Source: JBBQYD01 sp942493075 (lineage in GTDB: Bacteria > Verrucomicrobiota > Verrucomicrobiia > Limisphaerales > UBA8199). Taken from it: a DNA stretch of 64,000 bases. The stretch spans positions 1,240,001 through 1,304,000 of the forward strand of contig OW818681.1 in NCBI GenBank assembly GCA_942493075.1. Reading direction: 5' to 3'. Made by a program: the position numbers and the translations under genes. The stretch's first letter is position 1. Each line of letters starts with the position of its first letter. Below the pieces are notes generated by a model, which had not been told where the DNA came from, made no database searches, and saw only the letters and a list, made by a program, of their open reading frames with translations. This document shows positions 9,300 to 16,316 of this stretch, piece after piece.

Positions 9300-9459
9300 A
9301 ACCTAGAACAGGTTCACCACAAGATTATTTTGCTGTGTCATATTCATTGCAAATGTCGCGCCAAGACTCAGGGATGATCACGAGATTCCTGATCTTAGTT
9401 GCATCCTCTAGACGTCCAAAGGGACAGGGCCGAAAATCACCCCGAAATAGAATACTGCC

Positions 9460-9986
9460 ATGAATTCACCTCAACAGTTTTGCCAAAATCGGTTCCGATT
9501 TGTTGGAAAGAGCGGCTTCAAGTTCGCCTGCCTTTGTCTGATCGTGTGGATCGGCGGAACGGGCGGAAGCCTGGCTCAATATCTACATGTCGCCCAGGAA
9601 GGTTCATCCGCAAAGTCAGTTATTGCCTACCTCATGGTGCGGGGCGAGCAGAAGCACATCACTGCTGTCCAGTGCTCGCCGAATACGGCGCAAACTCTGT
9701 TTTCTAAGACCATTACGAATGATGTAGTGCTGCCACCTGTTTGCGTTTCAAACGCTGTTGTTGTAGTCAGCGTAGACGGCACAATAACGAAGTATGGTTT
9801 GGATGGTGCTCAGTTATTGTCGCACAAGGTCTTGAGAACGGAAGAGGTGTCGCGGTTGGTCGGAACGTGGAACAATGGGATCGTTTATCTCACAGGGACG
9901 GTGGCTCGCCGGTGTATGACGATGAGCACCAGTTAATCCGGGTGACGATCACGAGCGCGACGATTATCGGTATTATAGCGAAATGA
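9460..9986 (+). pseudogene. Exported beta-propeller-like small protein, frameshifted near its 3' end
   Basis: The frame from the ATG at 9460 encodes an exported protein: basic N-terminus, hydrophobic run FACLCLIVWIGGTGGSLA, then a domain containing VVVVSVDGTITKYGLDGAQL, which resembles one blade of a PQQ-like/WD propeller. That frame stops at 9936 after a nonsense tail. The -1 frame carries a sensible continuation, GGSPVYDDEHQLIRVTIT, up to a TGA at 9984-9986 that overlaps the next gene's ATG (ATGA). Adding one G to the GGG at 9895-9897 joins them as LTGDGGSPVYDDE, giving about 175 residues. So this is a real gene with a one-base loss, or a sequence error. Confidence 0.6.
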
Positions 9987-10216
9987 GCATCGTCCCATTC
10001 AAAAACAAACTCACGGAGATGCGGGCACAGGCAGTTCGAGAGGAGGAGGACAGACTCCGAAATCTGCTGGAAAGCAAGTCGGCAGCAAGGAGATTCCTGT
10101 TACGACTCAAGATGAAAAAAAGGATAGAGCAACAACTCAAACAGCGCCTGGGGCCAGAGTATTTCGTGCTTAGGAGTCTCGAAAATGGGGATCTTCCGGA
10201 ACCTTTAATCCATTAG
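9983..10216 (+). CDS. Small charged hypothetical protein (77 aa)
   Basis: A 77-residue, highly charged protein (MSIVPFKNKLTEMRAQAVRE...), mostly one or two amphipathic helices rich in Arg, Lys and Glu. No family recognised. Its ATG at 9983 overlaps the stop of the preceding (frameshifted) gene by ATGA, so the two were presumably translated together, an exported propeller-like protein and a small cytosolic partner. A coiled-coil or nucleic-acid-binding role is possible but unsupported. Confidence 0.5.
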   Translation: MSIVPFKNKLTEMRAQAVREEEDRLRNLLESKSAARRFLLRLKMKKRIEQQLKQRLGPEYFVLRSLENGDLPEPLIH

Positions 10217-10274
10217 CTATGACCGACTTTCTCACGGGGATTAGGACTGCCCCGAGCAAGTGTCAGTCTCACTA

Positions 10275-10303
10275 TTGACACTGCCGAACCGCCGACCTAT
10301 AAG
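10275..10303 (+). promoter_or_regulatory. Sigma-70-type promoter for the small exported protein gene
   Basis: TTGACA at 10275-10280, a 17-base spacer, and TATAAG at 10298-10303, an almost consensus housekeeping promoter. The -35 lies in an inverted repeat, AGTGTCA (10259-10265) / TGACACT (10276-10282), that could be an operator. The untranslated leader to the ATG at 10382 would be about 70 bases. Confidence 0.6.
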
Positions 10304-10381
10304 GGTGGCGTGTCCCGGCAACATAGAATCGCATGTCTCGGTGCCATTAATCAGGGATTTGTTTAAACAGTGAGGACTATT

Positions 10382-10753
10382 ATGCGCTCCTACAGAACTT
10401 CTGTTGTTGTTCTCTCCTTGCTCGCCGTCACTACAGTTTGTCTTTCGCTGCATCGAGCGCACACCAGACAGAAAGTGCACCTAGGTGCGTTGGCCGAAAT
10501 TGAGGATCTGAAGCCCTTGGTCGGGCGTGTGGAATCCAGGAGAGAGAGCTTAACATCAGAATTTGAATTTGTGCCAGACTTTGAGAGCCACCGCGTTTCA
10601 GCGCGGACAAATGCGGATGGATCTTTGACCATCATCATCAAACCACGGTTTGGTAATTATAGATTAGGATATATCTACAACCCAGGCGGTTATACAATAG
10701 ACTTTTCGAAGCCCGGAGCACGGATCACGAATGGATGGTATGAACTCAACTGA
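10382..10753 (+). CDS. Small exported hypothetical protein (123 aa)
   Basis: The ATG at 10382 is preceded by AGGA at the proper distance, which decides this start over the GTG at 10370. The product has an N-terminal hydrophobic segment (SVVVLSLLAVTTVCLSL) acting as signal or anchor, then about 95 residues with predicted beta structure (GSLTIIIKPRFGNYRLGYIYN, GARITNGWYELN). No family recognised. It has its own strong promoter at 10275-10303. It is the last gene of the 8.8-10.8 kb accessory patch. Confidence 0.6.
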   Translation: MRSYRTSVVVLSLLAVTTVCLSLHRAHTRQKVHLGALAEIEDLKPLVGRVESRRESLTSEFEFVPDFESHRVSARTNADGSLTIIIKPRFGNYRLGYIYNPGGYTIDFSKPGARITNGWYELN

Positions 10754-11122
10754 TGTTGAAGCAGAGCACAAGAGCTATTATCTCTCGGAGGCGTAGGCTT
10801 TGCGTGGTGATACGAGGGTTGCTCACTTTATTGGCTAAAGTGGCCGGAGCAGGCATCCTCGGCGAGGATGCCCTGCCACTGAGATTCTGGCACCCCGGGT
10901 CCGGGGTGCTGGTGTGCATCCGAAGCTGACCGGAGGTCTTCGCTGCGCTTCGACGCTCCGGCTACTTTTTGGCAACCCTCCAGGTTGCGGTGATGCCGAT
11001 CACGGTCGGCGATTCGCTCATGTGTCGTTACGCTCTGCGGTTGTGCCGTGAGCCTCATGCCGAGCTTCCCATCAGGTATCAGTTATTAGCGTCGATCAGC
11101 GTGGATCAGCGGTTCATTTTCT
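10754..11122. other. Non-coding gap dominated by a palindromic element
   Basis: No gene seen. Most of the gap is the structured palindrome annotated separately at 10814-10980. The remaining ~140 bp up to the end of rlmN shows nothing recognisable apart from a duplicated GATCAGCGTGGATCAGCGG near 11095. Confidence 0.5.
10814..10980. repeat. Cloverleaf-like palindromic element with nested inverted repeats
   Basis: Nested inverted repeats close a 167-bp unit. Outer arms are GAGGGTTGC (10814-10822) and GCAACCCTC (10972-10980). Second arms are AAAGTGGCCGGAGC (10837-10850) and GCTCCGGCTACTTT (10955-10968), with one mismatch. Inside are three hairpins in a row: GCATCCTC-GGC-GAGGATGC (10853-10871), GCACCCCGG-GT-CCGGGGTGC (10890-10909) and CGAAG..ACC-gga-GGT-CTTCG (10921-10942). 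This could be a non-autonomous mobile palindrome (REP/MITE-like) or a folded RNA. No other copy was found in the window. Confidence 0.6.
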
Positions 11123-12229
11123 TTACCCGGTTGCAGCCAGTTCCCGTTCCGTTTTCAGCCGGAGTTGGCCGCAGGCGGCATCGATGTCATGGCCTTTCTC
11201 ACGGCGCAACGTGGCGATCACCTTGAGCTTCTCGAGTCCCGCCAGGAACTTGTCTTGCACATCGTCCGCAGGACGTTCCCATTCAAGTCCTTCAACCTGG
11301 TTGTAGGGAATTAAATTCACCTTGGCATGCCATCGGCGCGCGAGGGCAGCCAAGGGTCTGACCTGATCAAGGCTGTCGTTCACACCGGCAATGAGGATGT
11401 ACTCCAACGTGATCATCCGCCCCTTTTTCTCCTGGTAGTAATCGCACGCAGCCACCAACTCCTGCAGCGGGTACTTGCGGTTCACAGGCATGATGCGATC
11501 CCGGACTTCATCTGTGGCGCCGTGCAAGGAAATGGCGAGCCGAAATTGCAGCGGCGAATCGGCCAGCTTCCGAATCTGCGGCGCCAAACCGCTGGTCGAG
11601 ATGGTGATCTTGCGTGCCCCAATCCCAGCGCCCCAAGGGGCATTGAGGATCATGAGGGCTTTCATGAGATTATCGTAATTGGCCAGGGGTTCACCCATTC
11701 CCATGATGACCAGGTTGCTGATGAGCCGTCCTTCCTGGTTGGTTTGGCCACCGTCGGGCGTCTTCTCCTCGGCAGCCTGCAACCGCTCCACAGCGAGCAC
11801 TTGCTCAATGATTTCCTGCACTTCCAAGTTGCGTTTCCATCCATCCAGCCCACTGGCACAGAACCGGCAGCCATAGGCGCAGCCGACCTGGGTCGAAACG
11901 CAAAGTGTGTGGCGATCGCTGGCCTCTCCATAGAGGGCGGGGTTCGCTGGAATCAGCACCGATTCGACCATCGCGGCATCCGGCAGGCGCCAGAGAAACT
12001 TCTGGGTTGTATCTTGCGATCCTTGTTTGCGAACCAGACCAAGTGTCGTAAGCGTGAAATGGCCCTTGAGCTGTTCTCTTAGAGCTTTTGGCAAATTGGA
12101 CATGACGTCCCAAGACACGGCACGGCGCGGGTACAACCACGTGAGCACCTGGTCCACTCGATAGGTTGGTTGATTCCAGGTAGCGAACAGGGTCTGAAGT
12201 TCCTCCCGGGTCTGCGACTTAATATCCAT
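11123..12229 (-). CDS. rlmN: 23S rRNA (adenine-2503-C2)-methyltransferase RlmN
   Basis: 368-residue dual-specificity radical-SAM methyltransferase that methylates C2 of A2503 in 23S rRNA and A37 in some tRNAs. The radical-SAM cluster motif CxxxCxxC is at residues 117-124 (GCAYGCRFC). The family-specific N-terminal helical domain (MDIKSQTREELQTLF...TWLYPRR) precedes it. The conserved methyl-carrying cysteine of the C-terminus is C353 in DIDAACGQLRLK. Other landmarks are MGMGEPLANYDN and ISTSGLAP. The length is normal for the family. It is monocistronic on the minus strand. Confidence 0.97.
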   Translation of the reverse strand: MDIKSQTREELQTLFATWNQPTYRVDQVLTWLYPRRAVSWDVMSNLPKALREQLKGHFTLTTLGLVRKQGSQDTTQKFLWRLPDAAMVESVLIPANPALYGEASDRHTLCVSTQVGCAYGCRFCASGLDGWKRNLEVQEIIEQVLAVERLQAAEEKTPDGGQTNQEGRLISNLVIMGMGEPLANYDNLMKALMILNAPWGAGIGARKITISTSGLAPQIRKLADSPLQFRLAISLHGATDEVRDRIMPVNRKYPLQELVAACDYYQEKKGRMITLEYILIAGVNDSLDQVRPLAALARRWHAKVNLIPYNQVEGLEWERPADDVQDKFLAGLEKLKVIATLRREKGHDIDAACGQLRLKTERELAATG

Positions 12230-12312
12230 CTATATCTATTCTAGGACAGGATGCCGGAAAAGACAGGAAAAGCGGTTTGGAGATAGGCAGGTCCTGATTT
12301 GGATCTGTTACT

Positions 12313-12343
12313 AAGGGGGGGCGGCGAGACGCCGCCCCCCCTT
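12313..12343. terminator. Strong GC hairpin between rlmN and the glycosylase gene
   Basis: Perfect 14-bp stem AAGGGGGGGCGGCG / CGCCGCCCCCCCTT with a three-base AGA loop. It lies just beyond the end of the minus-strand glycosylase operon (ends 12382) and upstream of rlmN. The placement suits transcription termination or RNA 3'-end protection, but neither strand has a proper U-tract, so a REP-like role is equally possible. Confidence 0.5.
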
Positions 12344-12381
12344 TCTCCGGATTCGAATTACACGGAGCCGTGGAAACCCAC

Positions 12382-13056
12382 TCAAATCGAGTTCACGTTT
12401 TGCGTCTCACGTTTCACGTCAACTTTCAACCTCAACAGCTTCGCCTTTTCGTCGGTCAATTCCAAGGCTCGCCAGAAGTACCAGGCGGCTGTCGAACGAA
12501 ATGGGCGCCAGCGTTCGGCGGCCTTTAGGAGATCCTGCGGCTTGGGGAGCTTCCGGCGTCCAAACGTCAGAGCATAGCCTTGCAGCACACCATAATCTGT
12601 GGAAGGCATGACATCGGGACGGCCCAATGTGAAGATCAGCAGCATCTGGACGGTCCATGGCCCCACTCCTCGCACCTGGGTAAGGCGTTCGATGATCTCC
12701 TCATCGGTAAGCTGCTTGATGTCGCGCGTTGAAGGGACGATCCCCGCGAGAGTTTTAGCTGCGATATCCTTGATGGCTGCGGCCTTTGCCCGTGACAACC
12801 CGGCAGAGCGCAACTGCTCATCGCTTGAGGCCAGAATATCTTCCGGGGTAGGGAACCGCCGTGGATAGAGACGCTTGAACCGGCCGAGAATGGTGGCGGC
12901 CGCTTTACCATTAAGTTGTTGGTAAGTGACTGCCTGAACCAAGGCTTCGAACGGAGCGCGTCTCTTCAGTTTGAGGGACCAGGGCCCGACGAGCTCAATC
13001 AAACGTTTGAGCCGCGGGTCAGCAGCGGATAAGTGCGCGAGTGCTTCCTGAGTCAT
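12382..13056 (-). CDS. HhH-GPD DNA glycosylase (3-methyladenine DNA glycosylase II / AlkA-like)
   Basis: 224-residue base-excision repair enzyme that removes alkylated purines. The helix-hairpin-helix is LTQVRGVGPWTVQML (residues ~125-139) and the catalytic aspartate is D154 in PSTDYGVLQG. Upstream helices contain the usual AVTYQQLNGKAAATILGRF. It lacks the N-terminal domain of E. coli AlkA, like the shorter yeast MAG/bacterial forms. Its start overlaps the end of the NTF2-like gene by 38 bp, and it is the last gene of the phosphoesterase-lepB-NTF2-glycosylase set. Confidence 0.92.
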   Translation of the reverse strand: MTQEALAHLSAADPRLKRLIELVGPWSLKLKRRAPFEALVQAVTYQQLNGKAAATILGRFKRLYPRRFPTPEDILASSDEQLRSAGLSRAKAAAIKDIAAKTLAGIVPSTRDIKQLTDEEIIERLTQVRGVGPWTVQMLLIFTLGRPDVMPSTDYGVLQGYALTFGRRKLPKPQDLLKAAERWRPFRSTAAWYFWRALELTDEKAKLLRLKVDVKRETQNVNSI

Positions 13057-13552
13057 GTCGATGGAAGGAGAAAGTTTTGACCGTCTCCACTTTTGAGATC
13101 AGCCATTCGCCATCTACTTTGCGGAGGGTCAGTTTGAGCTCCTGGATGTAATCGTCACGATCGTTCGGGATGCTCGCGCGAGCCGTGAGATTCACCACTG
13201 CCGATACCTTATCAGGTCCAAGCGCCACCTCCATATCGAGGAACTCGATCAAAAGGCCTTTCAAGGCAGAGCGCACTCCTCCGGCGGCCTGAAGGATCTC
13301 ATCGCGCCCGGTAATTGTCCGCTGATCACCGCGCGGGGTATCTACGGTAACCTCAACATCCAGGGTGCAGAAACCGGAAAGCTTTTGCGCGTTGGCCAGG
13401 CGCGAAAGGGGTGATTCTTCCGCGGTGAACGATGCTGTTTCAGCCACGGCCTTCAGGCGTTTCCTTACGATTTCTTCCGGACTATCCGCCAGGAAACGCC
13501 AGCCGATAAAGCCGAGCGCTGCCAGGATGATCACCAAAATCAGTTTCTTCAT
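13019..13552 (-). CDS. Membrane-anchored NTF2/SnoaL-like hypothetical protein
   Basis: 177 residues: an N-terminal anchor or signal (MKKLILVIILAALGFIGWRF) followed by a domain that reads like an NTF2/SnoaL cone fold. The helix SPEEIVRKRLKAVAE is followed by strands such as FLDMEVALGPDKVSAVVNLTARA and QELKLTLRKVDGEWLISKVETV, the last being typical of nuclear-transport-factor-2-like domains. No catalytic residues can be assigned. Its ATG overlaps the lepB stop (ATGA, 13549-13552), and its 3' end overlaps the glycosylase start by 38 bp, so it is firmly embedded in the lepB operon. Confidence 0.65.
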   Translation of the reverse strand: MKKLILVIILAALGFIGWRFLADSPEEIVRKRLKAVAETASFTAEESPLSRLANAQKLSGFCTLDVEVTVDTPRGDQRTITGRDEILQAAGGVRSALKGLLIEFLDMEVALGPDKVSAVVNLTARASIPNDRDDYIQELKLTLRKVDGEWLISKVETVKTFSFHRHDSGSTRALIRC

Positions 13553-14064
13553 AACAGAACCTTGCCGAGGATGCGGCGGCGTTCGACCGCTCCTTTAGTA
13601 TGTAACTCCGGAGGCATCGTCCGGTTGTCCCCCACGAGGTAGTATTCGCTGGGGCCGAGTGTTCGTGGTTCCACGTCCCAATTGCTTGGGAGCTTCAGAT
13701 AGGGTTCCGGGATGACTACACCATTCACCAGGAGTTTTCCCCCGTTGAAAGCGATGGTTTCCCCAGGAACGGCCACTACTCTCTTCATAAACATGATGCT
13801 TTTGCCCGTCGTGCGAATTGAGACCACGTCCCCACGCCGGGGTTCATGAAATAGGTAAGCCAGGCGATTAACAAAGTTGAGCTGCCGCTCGTGATAGGTG
13901 GGAAGCATGCTGATGCCTTCCACCCGGATAGGAATGAGGATTAGTTTGAAAACCAGCAGGACAACGGCCGAGGTGATTATCGCTCGCAGCAGGGTCCGCT
14001 TCGGATTCCGTCCTATCAAGAGGATTTGGAGCCAGCCTGGTTTAGAGGTTGCCGTTTCGTCCAT
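13549..14064 (-). CDS. lepB: Signal peptidase I
   Basis: Membrane-bound Ser/Lys protease that removes signal peptides at the outer face of the inner membrane. The ATG at 14064 (MDETATSKPGWLQ) clears the upstream phosphoesterase gene by 25 bp; an ATG at 14124 in the same frame would overlap it. The single N-terminal membrane helix spans residues ~26-46. The nucleophile is S52 in GISMLPT (box B), and the general base is K94 in FMKRVVAVPGE (box D). The later VGDNR box E is present. At 171 residues it is a short, single-TM form. Confidence 0.93.
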   Translation of the reverse strand: MDETATSKPGWLQILLIGRNPKRTLLRAIITSAVVLLVFKLILIPIRVEGISMLPTYHERQLNFVNRLAYLFHEPRRGDVVSIRTTGKSIMFMKRVVAVPGETIAFNGGKLLVNGVVIPEPYLKLPSNWDVEPRTLGPSEYYLVGDNRTMPPELHTKGAVERRRILGKVLL

Positions 14065-14089
14065 TTGTTCAGTGATGTCAGGCTGCAAA

Positions 14090-14995
14090 TTACGTGCGCC
14101 ATGTGAGATCCTGGATCTCTCCATGAGAAGGGTGTTTGGTATCCAAACAGCGGAGTTCGAGTTTCAGGCTCGAGGCACGCACATGAGCATGCACCCAACC
14201 GGCTGGTTCGTTTTCGCGAAAGACGTATGCCACCGGAGGCAGGTTGATGAGGTGAATTCCACTGGAATCCTGAAGCACTTTCCACGTATGGGTGTGACCG
14301 TAGATGTAGGCCTTAACCTGGCGTCTAGGCCGAATGACTTCGAATAGGGGCGCCGTATCCTTTAACCCCATGTTCTCCTGCAAACCAGGGTTATGGTGTA
14401 GCATGATGATAGCAGGTTTCTCAGGGTACGCATCCAGGGTGCTGGCCAGCCACTTCAATTGGGATTGCCCCAACAGCCCCGGAGTGGAGTTGGTTTTGTC
14501 CAAGGAATCCAGGAGCAACCAGTTCGCGTGAGGGGTGGAAACGAGCATTGTCTGGCGGTCTTGCACCGGGCGCTTCGCAGCTTTTTCGGCTTCGAACTCA
14601 GCCCAGAACCGCTCTCGATGATCATGGTTGCCCAAGGCCAAACGCAAGGGATGTCCGGCGGCGCGCAGGGGTTCCAGTAACCGGGCTAGTTGCTGATAAT
14701 CCCCCGGTTGGCCACTGTTATAGGCTAGATCGCCAGTGATGAAGGTTTGGGCGGGCCGCTGTGCAAGCCCAAGCAACTCCTGGGTCACCGTGCCCAGGTT
14801 CTGCGTCATGTTGATATTGCGCGCGATTCGGGCCGGATCGGCATCGATATGGATGTCTGAAAGCAGGGCAAACGCATTTGGGTCACGAGGTGCCTGACGG
14901 GATAGCCCCCCGCAGCCCGCCAACATCCCGGCAGTTGCCGCGAGAGTGGCACTGAGGAACCGTCTTCGGGACCAAGGCGCTAAATAAATCGGCAT
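14090..14995 (-). CDS. Exported calcineurin-like metallophosphoesterase (Tat signal/lipobox)
   Basis: 301-residue binuclear-metal phosphoesterase. I placed the start at the ATG at 14995 because it opens a twin-arginine signal (WSRRRFLSATLAATAGMLAGCGG) that also contains a lipobox-like LAGC; the frame extends upstream to 15115 without useful content. Metal motifs appear in order: LLSDIHID (D47, H49), GDLAYN, LGNHDHRE, MLHHNPG and YGHTHTW. The substrate is unknown; relatives include cAMP-phosphodiesterase- and PhoD-like exported enzymes. lepB lies directly downstream, followed by the NTF2-like and glycosylase genes. Confidence 0.85.
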   Translation of the reverse strand: MPIYLAPWSRRRFLSATLAATAGMLAGCGGLSRQAPRDPNAFALLSDIHIDADPARIARNINMTQNLGTVTQELLGLAQRPAQTFITGDLAYNSGQPGDYQQLARLLEPLRAAGHPLRLALGNHDHRERFWAEFEAEKAAKRPVQDRQTMLVSTPHANWLLLDSLDKTNSTPGLLGQSQLKWLASTLDAYPEKPAIIMLHHNPGLQENMGLKDTAPLFEVIRPRRQVKAYIYGHTHTWKVLQDSSGIHLINLPPVAYVFRENEPAGWVHAHVRASSLKLELRCLDTKHPSHGEIQDLTWRT

Positions 14996-15126
14996 GATTC
15001 TTAGGTAACCCCGGTTAGGAATGAAGACAAGCAAATAGCCGTCTCTGTTCCTGGCCGAGTGGGGTGAATCTACTGCTGGTGCATCAGGCTTGCAAAAGTC
15101 CCCTAAAACTTGCAAGCTAGCCTGCC

Positions 15127-15903
15127 ATGAATAACCGAGCTGGTTTAATTGTTCTAATTCTTTTGTGCCTTGGATTAGGTGCGGGGCTGTTGTATGTGCG
15201 CAAGCAAGCTGTTGAAGACAAGCGGGTCTATAACGACCGCATTCTGACCCTCTCTAATAATTGGAGCGAGACGAGCGTCAAGCTTGAGGACCAGAAACAG
15301 GTGATTACGTTGCTTGAGAAGGATATCGAACAGCAGAAACTAACCTTCGAGAAGTCGATCACGGAGCTTACCAACGAATACAGCCAGACCCTGACCAGCC
15401 TTGCCAAGACCGAGTCTTCGCTCAAATCGGCTCAGGAAGAGTTGGCGCGGCGCGACCAGCGAATCGCCGAGCTGGAGAATCAGAATAAGGAACTCGATAA
15501 ACAGGCGATTGATCTGAGCGCTGCGATTACCAACCTGACTGTCGCCATCAGCGAAACCCAGCGCAAACTGGCTGCATCCGAAGGAGACAAGGCGTTCCTT
15601 CAGAAAGAATTAAAGCGTTTGATGGCCGAGAAAGCAGAGCTGGAACGGCAGTTCAATGACCTCTCGGTACTTCGGGCACAGGTTGCCAAGTTGAAAGAGG
15701 AGCTTTCAATCGCCCGCCGGTTGGATTGGGTTCGACGCGGGTTGCTGACAAGCCCTGATCAGAAAGGTGCGGCACAATTGATGCAAGGTATTAAACCTCC
15801 CCGTGCTGCGGCACCTGGAACCAACTACGATTTGAATGTTGAACTCAGCACCGACGGAAAGGTCAAAGTGCTTAGTCCGACCAACGCGCCAGCCGCCCGT
15901 TGA
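15127..15903 (+). CDS. Membrane-anchored coiled-coil protein
   Basis: 258 residues. A single N-terminal membrane helix (LIVLILLCLGLGAGLLYV) is followed by an almost continuous coiled coil from about residue 30 to 200, rich in Glu, Lys, Gln and Leu heptads (VITLLEKDIEQQKLTFEKS). A short proline-rich tail ends in KVLSPTNAPAAR. The architecture matches the product of the gene at 33308-34075 (TM plus coiled coil), although that one has an extra C-terminal domain. A structural or scaffolding role at the inner membrane is an inference; no family was recognised. Confidence 0.65.
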   Translation: MNNRAGLIVLILLCLGLGAGLLYVRKQAVEDKRVYNDRILTLSNNWSETSVKLEDQKQVITLLEKDIEQQKLTFEKSITELTNEYSQTLTSLAKTESSLKSAQEELARRDQRIAELENQNKELDKQAIDLSAAITNLTVAISETQRKLAASEGDKAFLQKELKRLMAEKAELERQFNDLSVLRAQVAKLKEELSIARRLDWVRRGLLTSPDQKGAAQLMQGIKPPRAAAPGTNYDLNVELSTDGKVKVLSPTNAPAAR

Positions 15904-15948
15904 GGTGTTGTTTATTGGAATTAAAGAGGTTAAAGCGTTATTAAGGGG

Positions 15949-15968
15949 CTGTTCAGAAGCCTGAACAG
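15949..15968 (+). terminator. Small hairpin upstream of the zinc-ribbon gene
   Basis: CTGTTCAG (15949-15956), loop AAGC, CTGAACAG (15961-15968): a perfect 8-bp stem 84 bp into the gap between the coiled-coil gene and the FmdB-type gene. No U-tract follows, so it may be a weak terminator, an operator or an mRNA leader element. Confidence 0.35.
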
Positions 15969-15986
15969 TCGAGGTGAGTTGTTTTT

Positions 15987-16310
15987 ATGCCTACATACGA
16001 ATATGTCTGCGAAAAATGCGGACACCAATTTGAACAGGTTCAGTCTATTTCAGCGAAAGCCCTGACAGTGTGCCCTCAGGATCAATGCAAACAGAAGCGT
16101 TGGGGTAAGGGTTCGGTAAAACGGATGATCGGAGCGGGAGGGGGGTTAATTTTTAAAGGCAGCGGGTTCTACATAACTGATTACCGCAGCGAGAATTACA
16201 AACAGGGCGCCAAGAAGGACTCCACTGCCAGTTCCACCAGTAGTTCCTCTACAAGCGCTCCGGCCAGCAAGCCTGAATCGAAACCGGCGGCCACACCCAA
16301 GAAGACCTGA
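15987..16310 (+). CDS. FmdB-family zinc-ribbon protein
   Basis: 107-residue small protein with the FmdB/CxxC zinc-ribbon domain. It starts MPTYEYVCEKCGHQFE, with the first CxxC at residues 8-11 and a second pair displaced and spaced by insertions (CPQDQC, residues ~31-36). The family's IGAGGGLIFKGSGFYITDY ending of the domain follows. The tail is a Ser/Thr/Pro/Lys-rich disordered stretch. The family is often annotated as a putative regulator and found with translation genes; its biochemical role is not established. It lies 7 bp upstream of the next gene, so the two are probably cotranscribed. Confidence 0.88.
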   Translation: MPTYEYVCEKCGHQFEQVQSISAKALTVCPQDQCKQKRWGKGSVKRMIGAGGGLIFKGSGFYITDYRSENYKQGAKKDSTASSTSSSSTSAPASKPESKPAATPKKT

Positions 16311-16316
16311 CGACCA

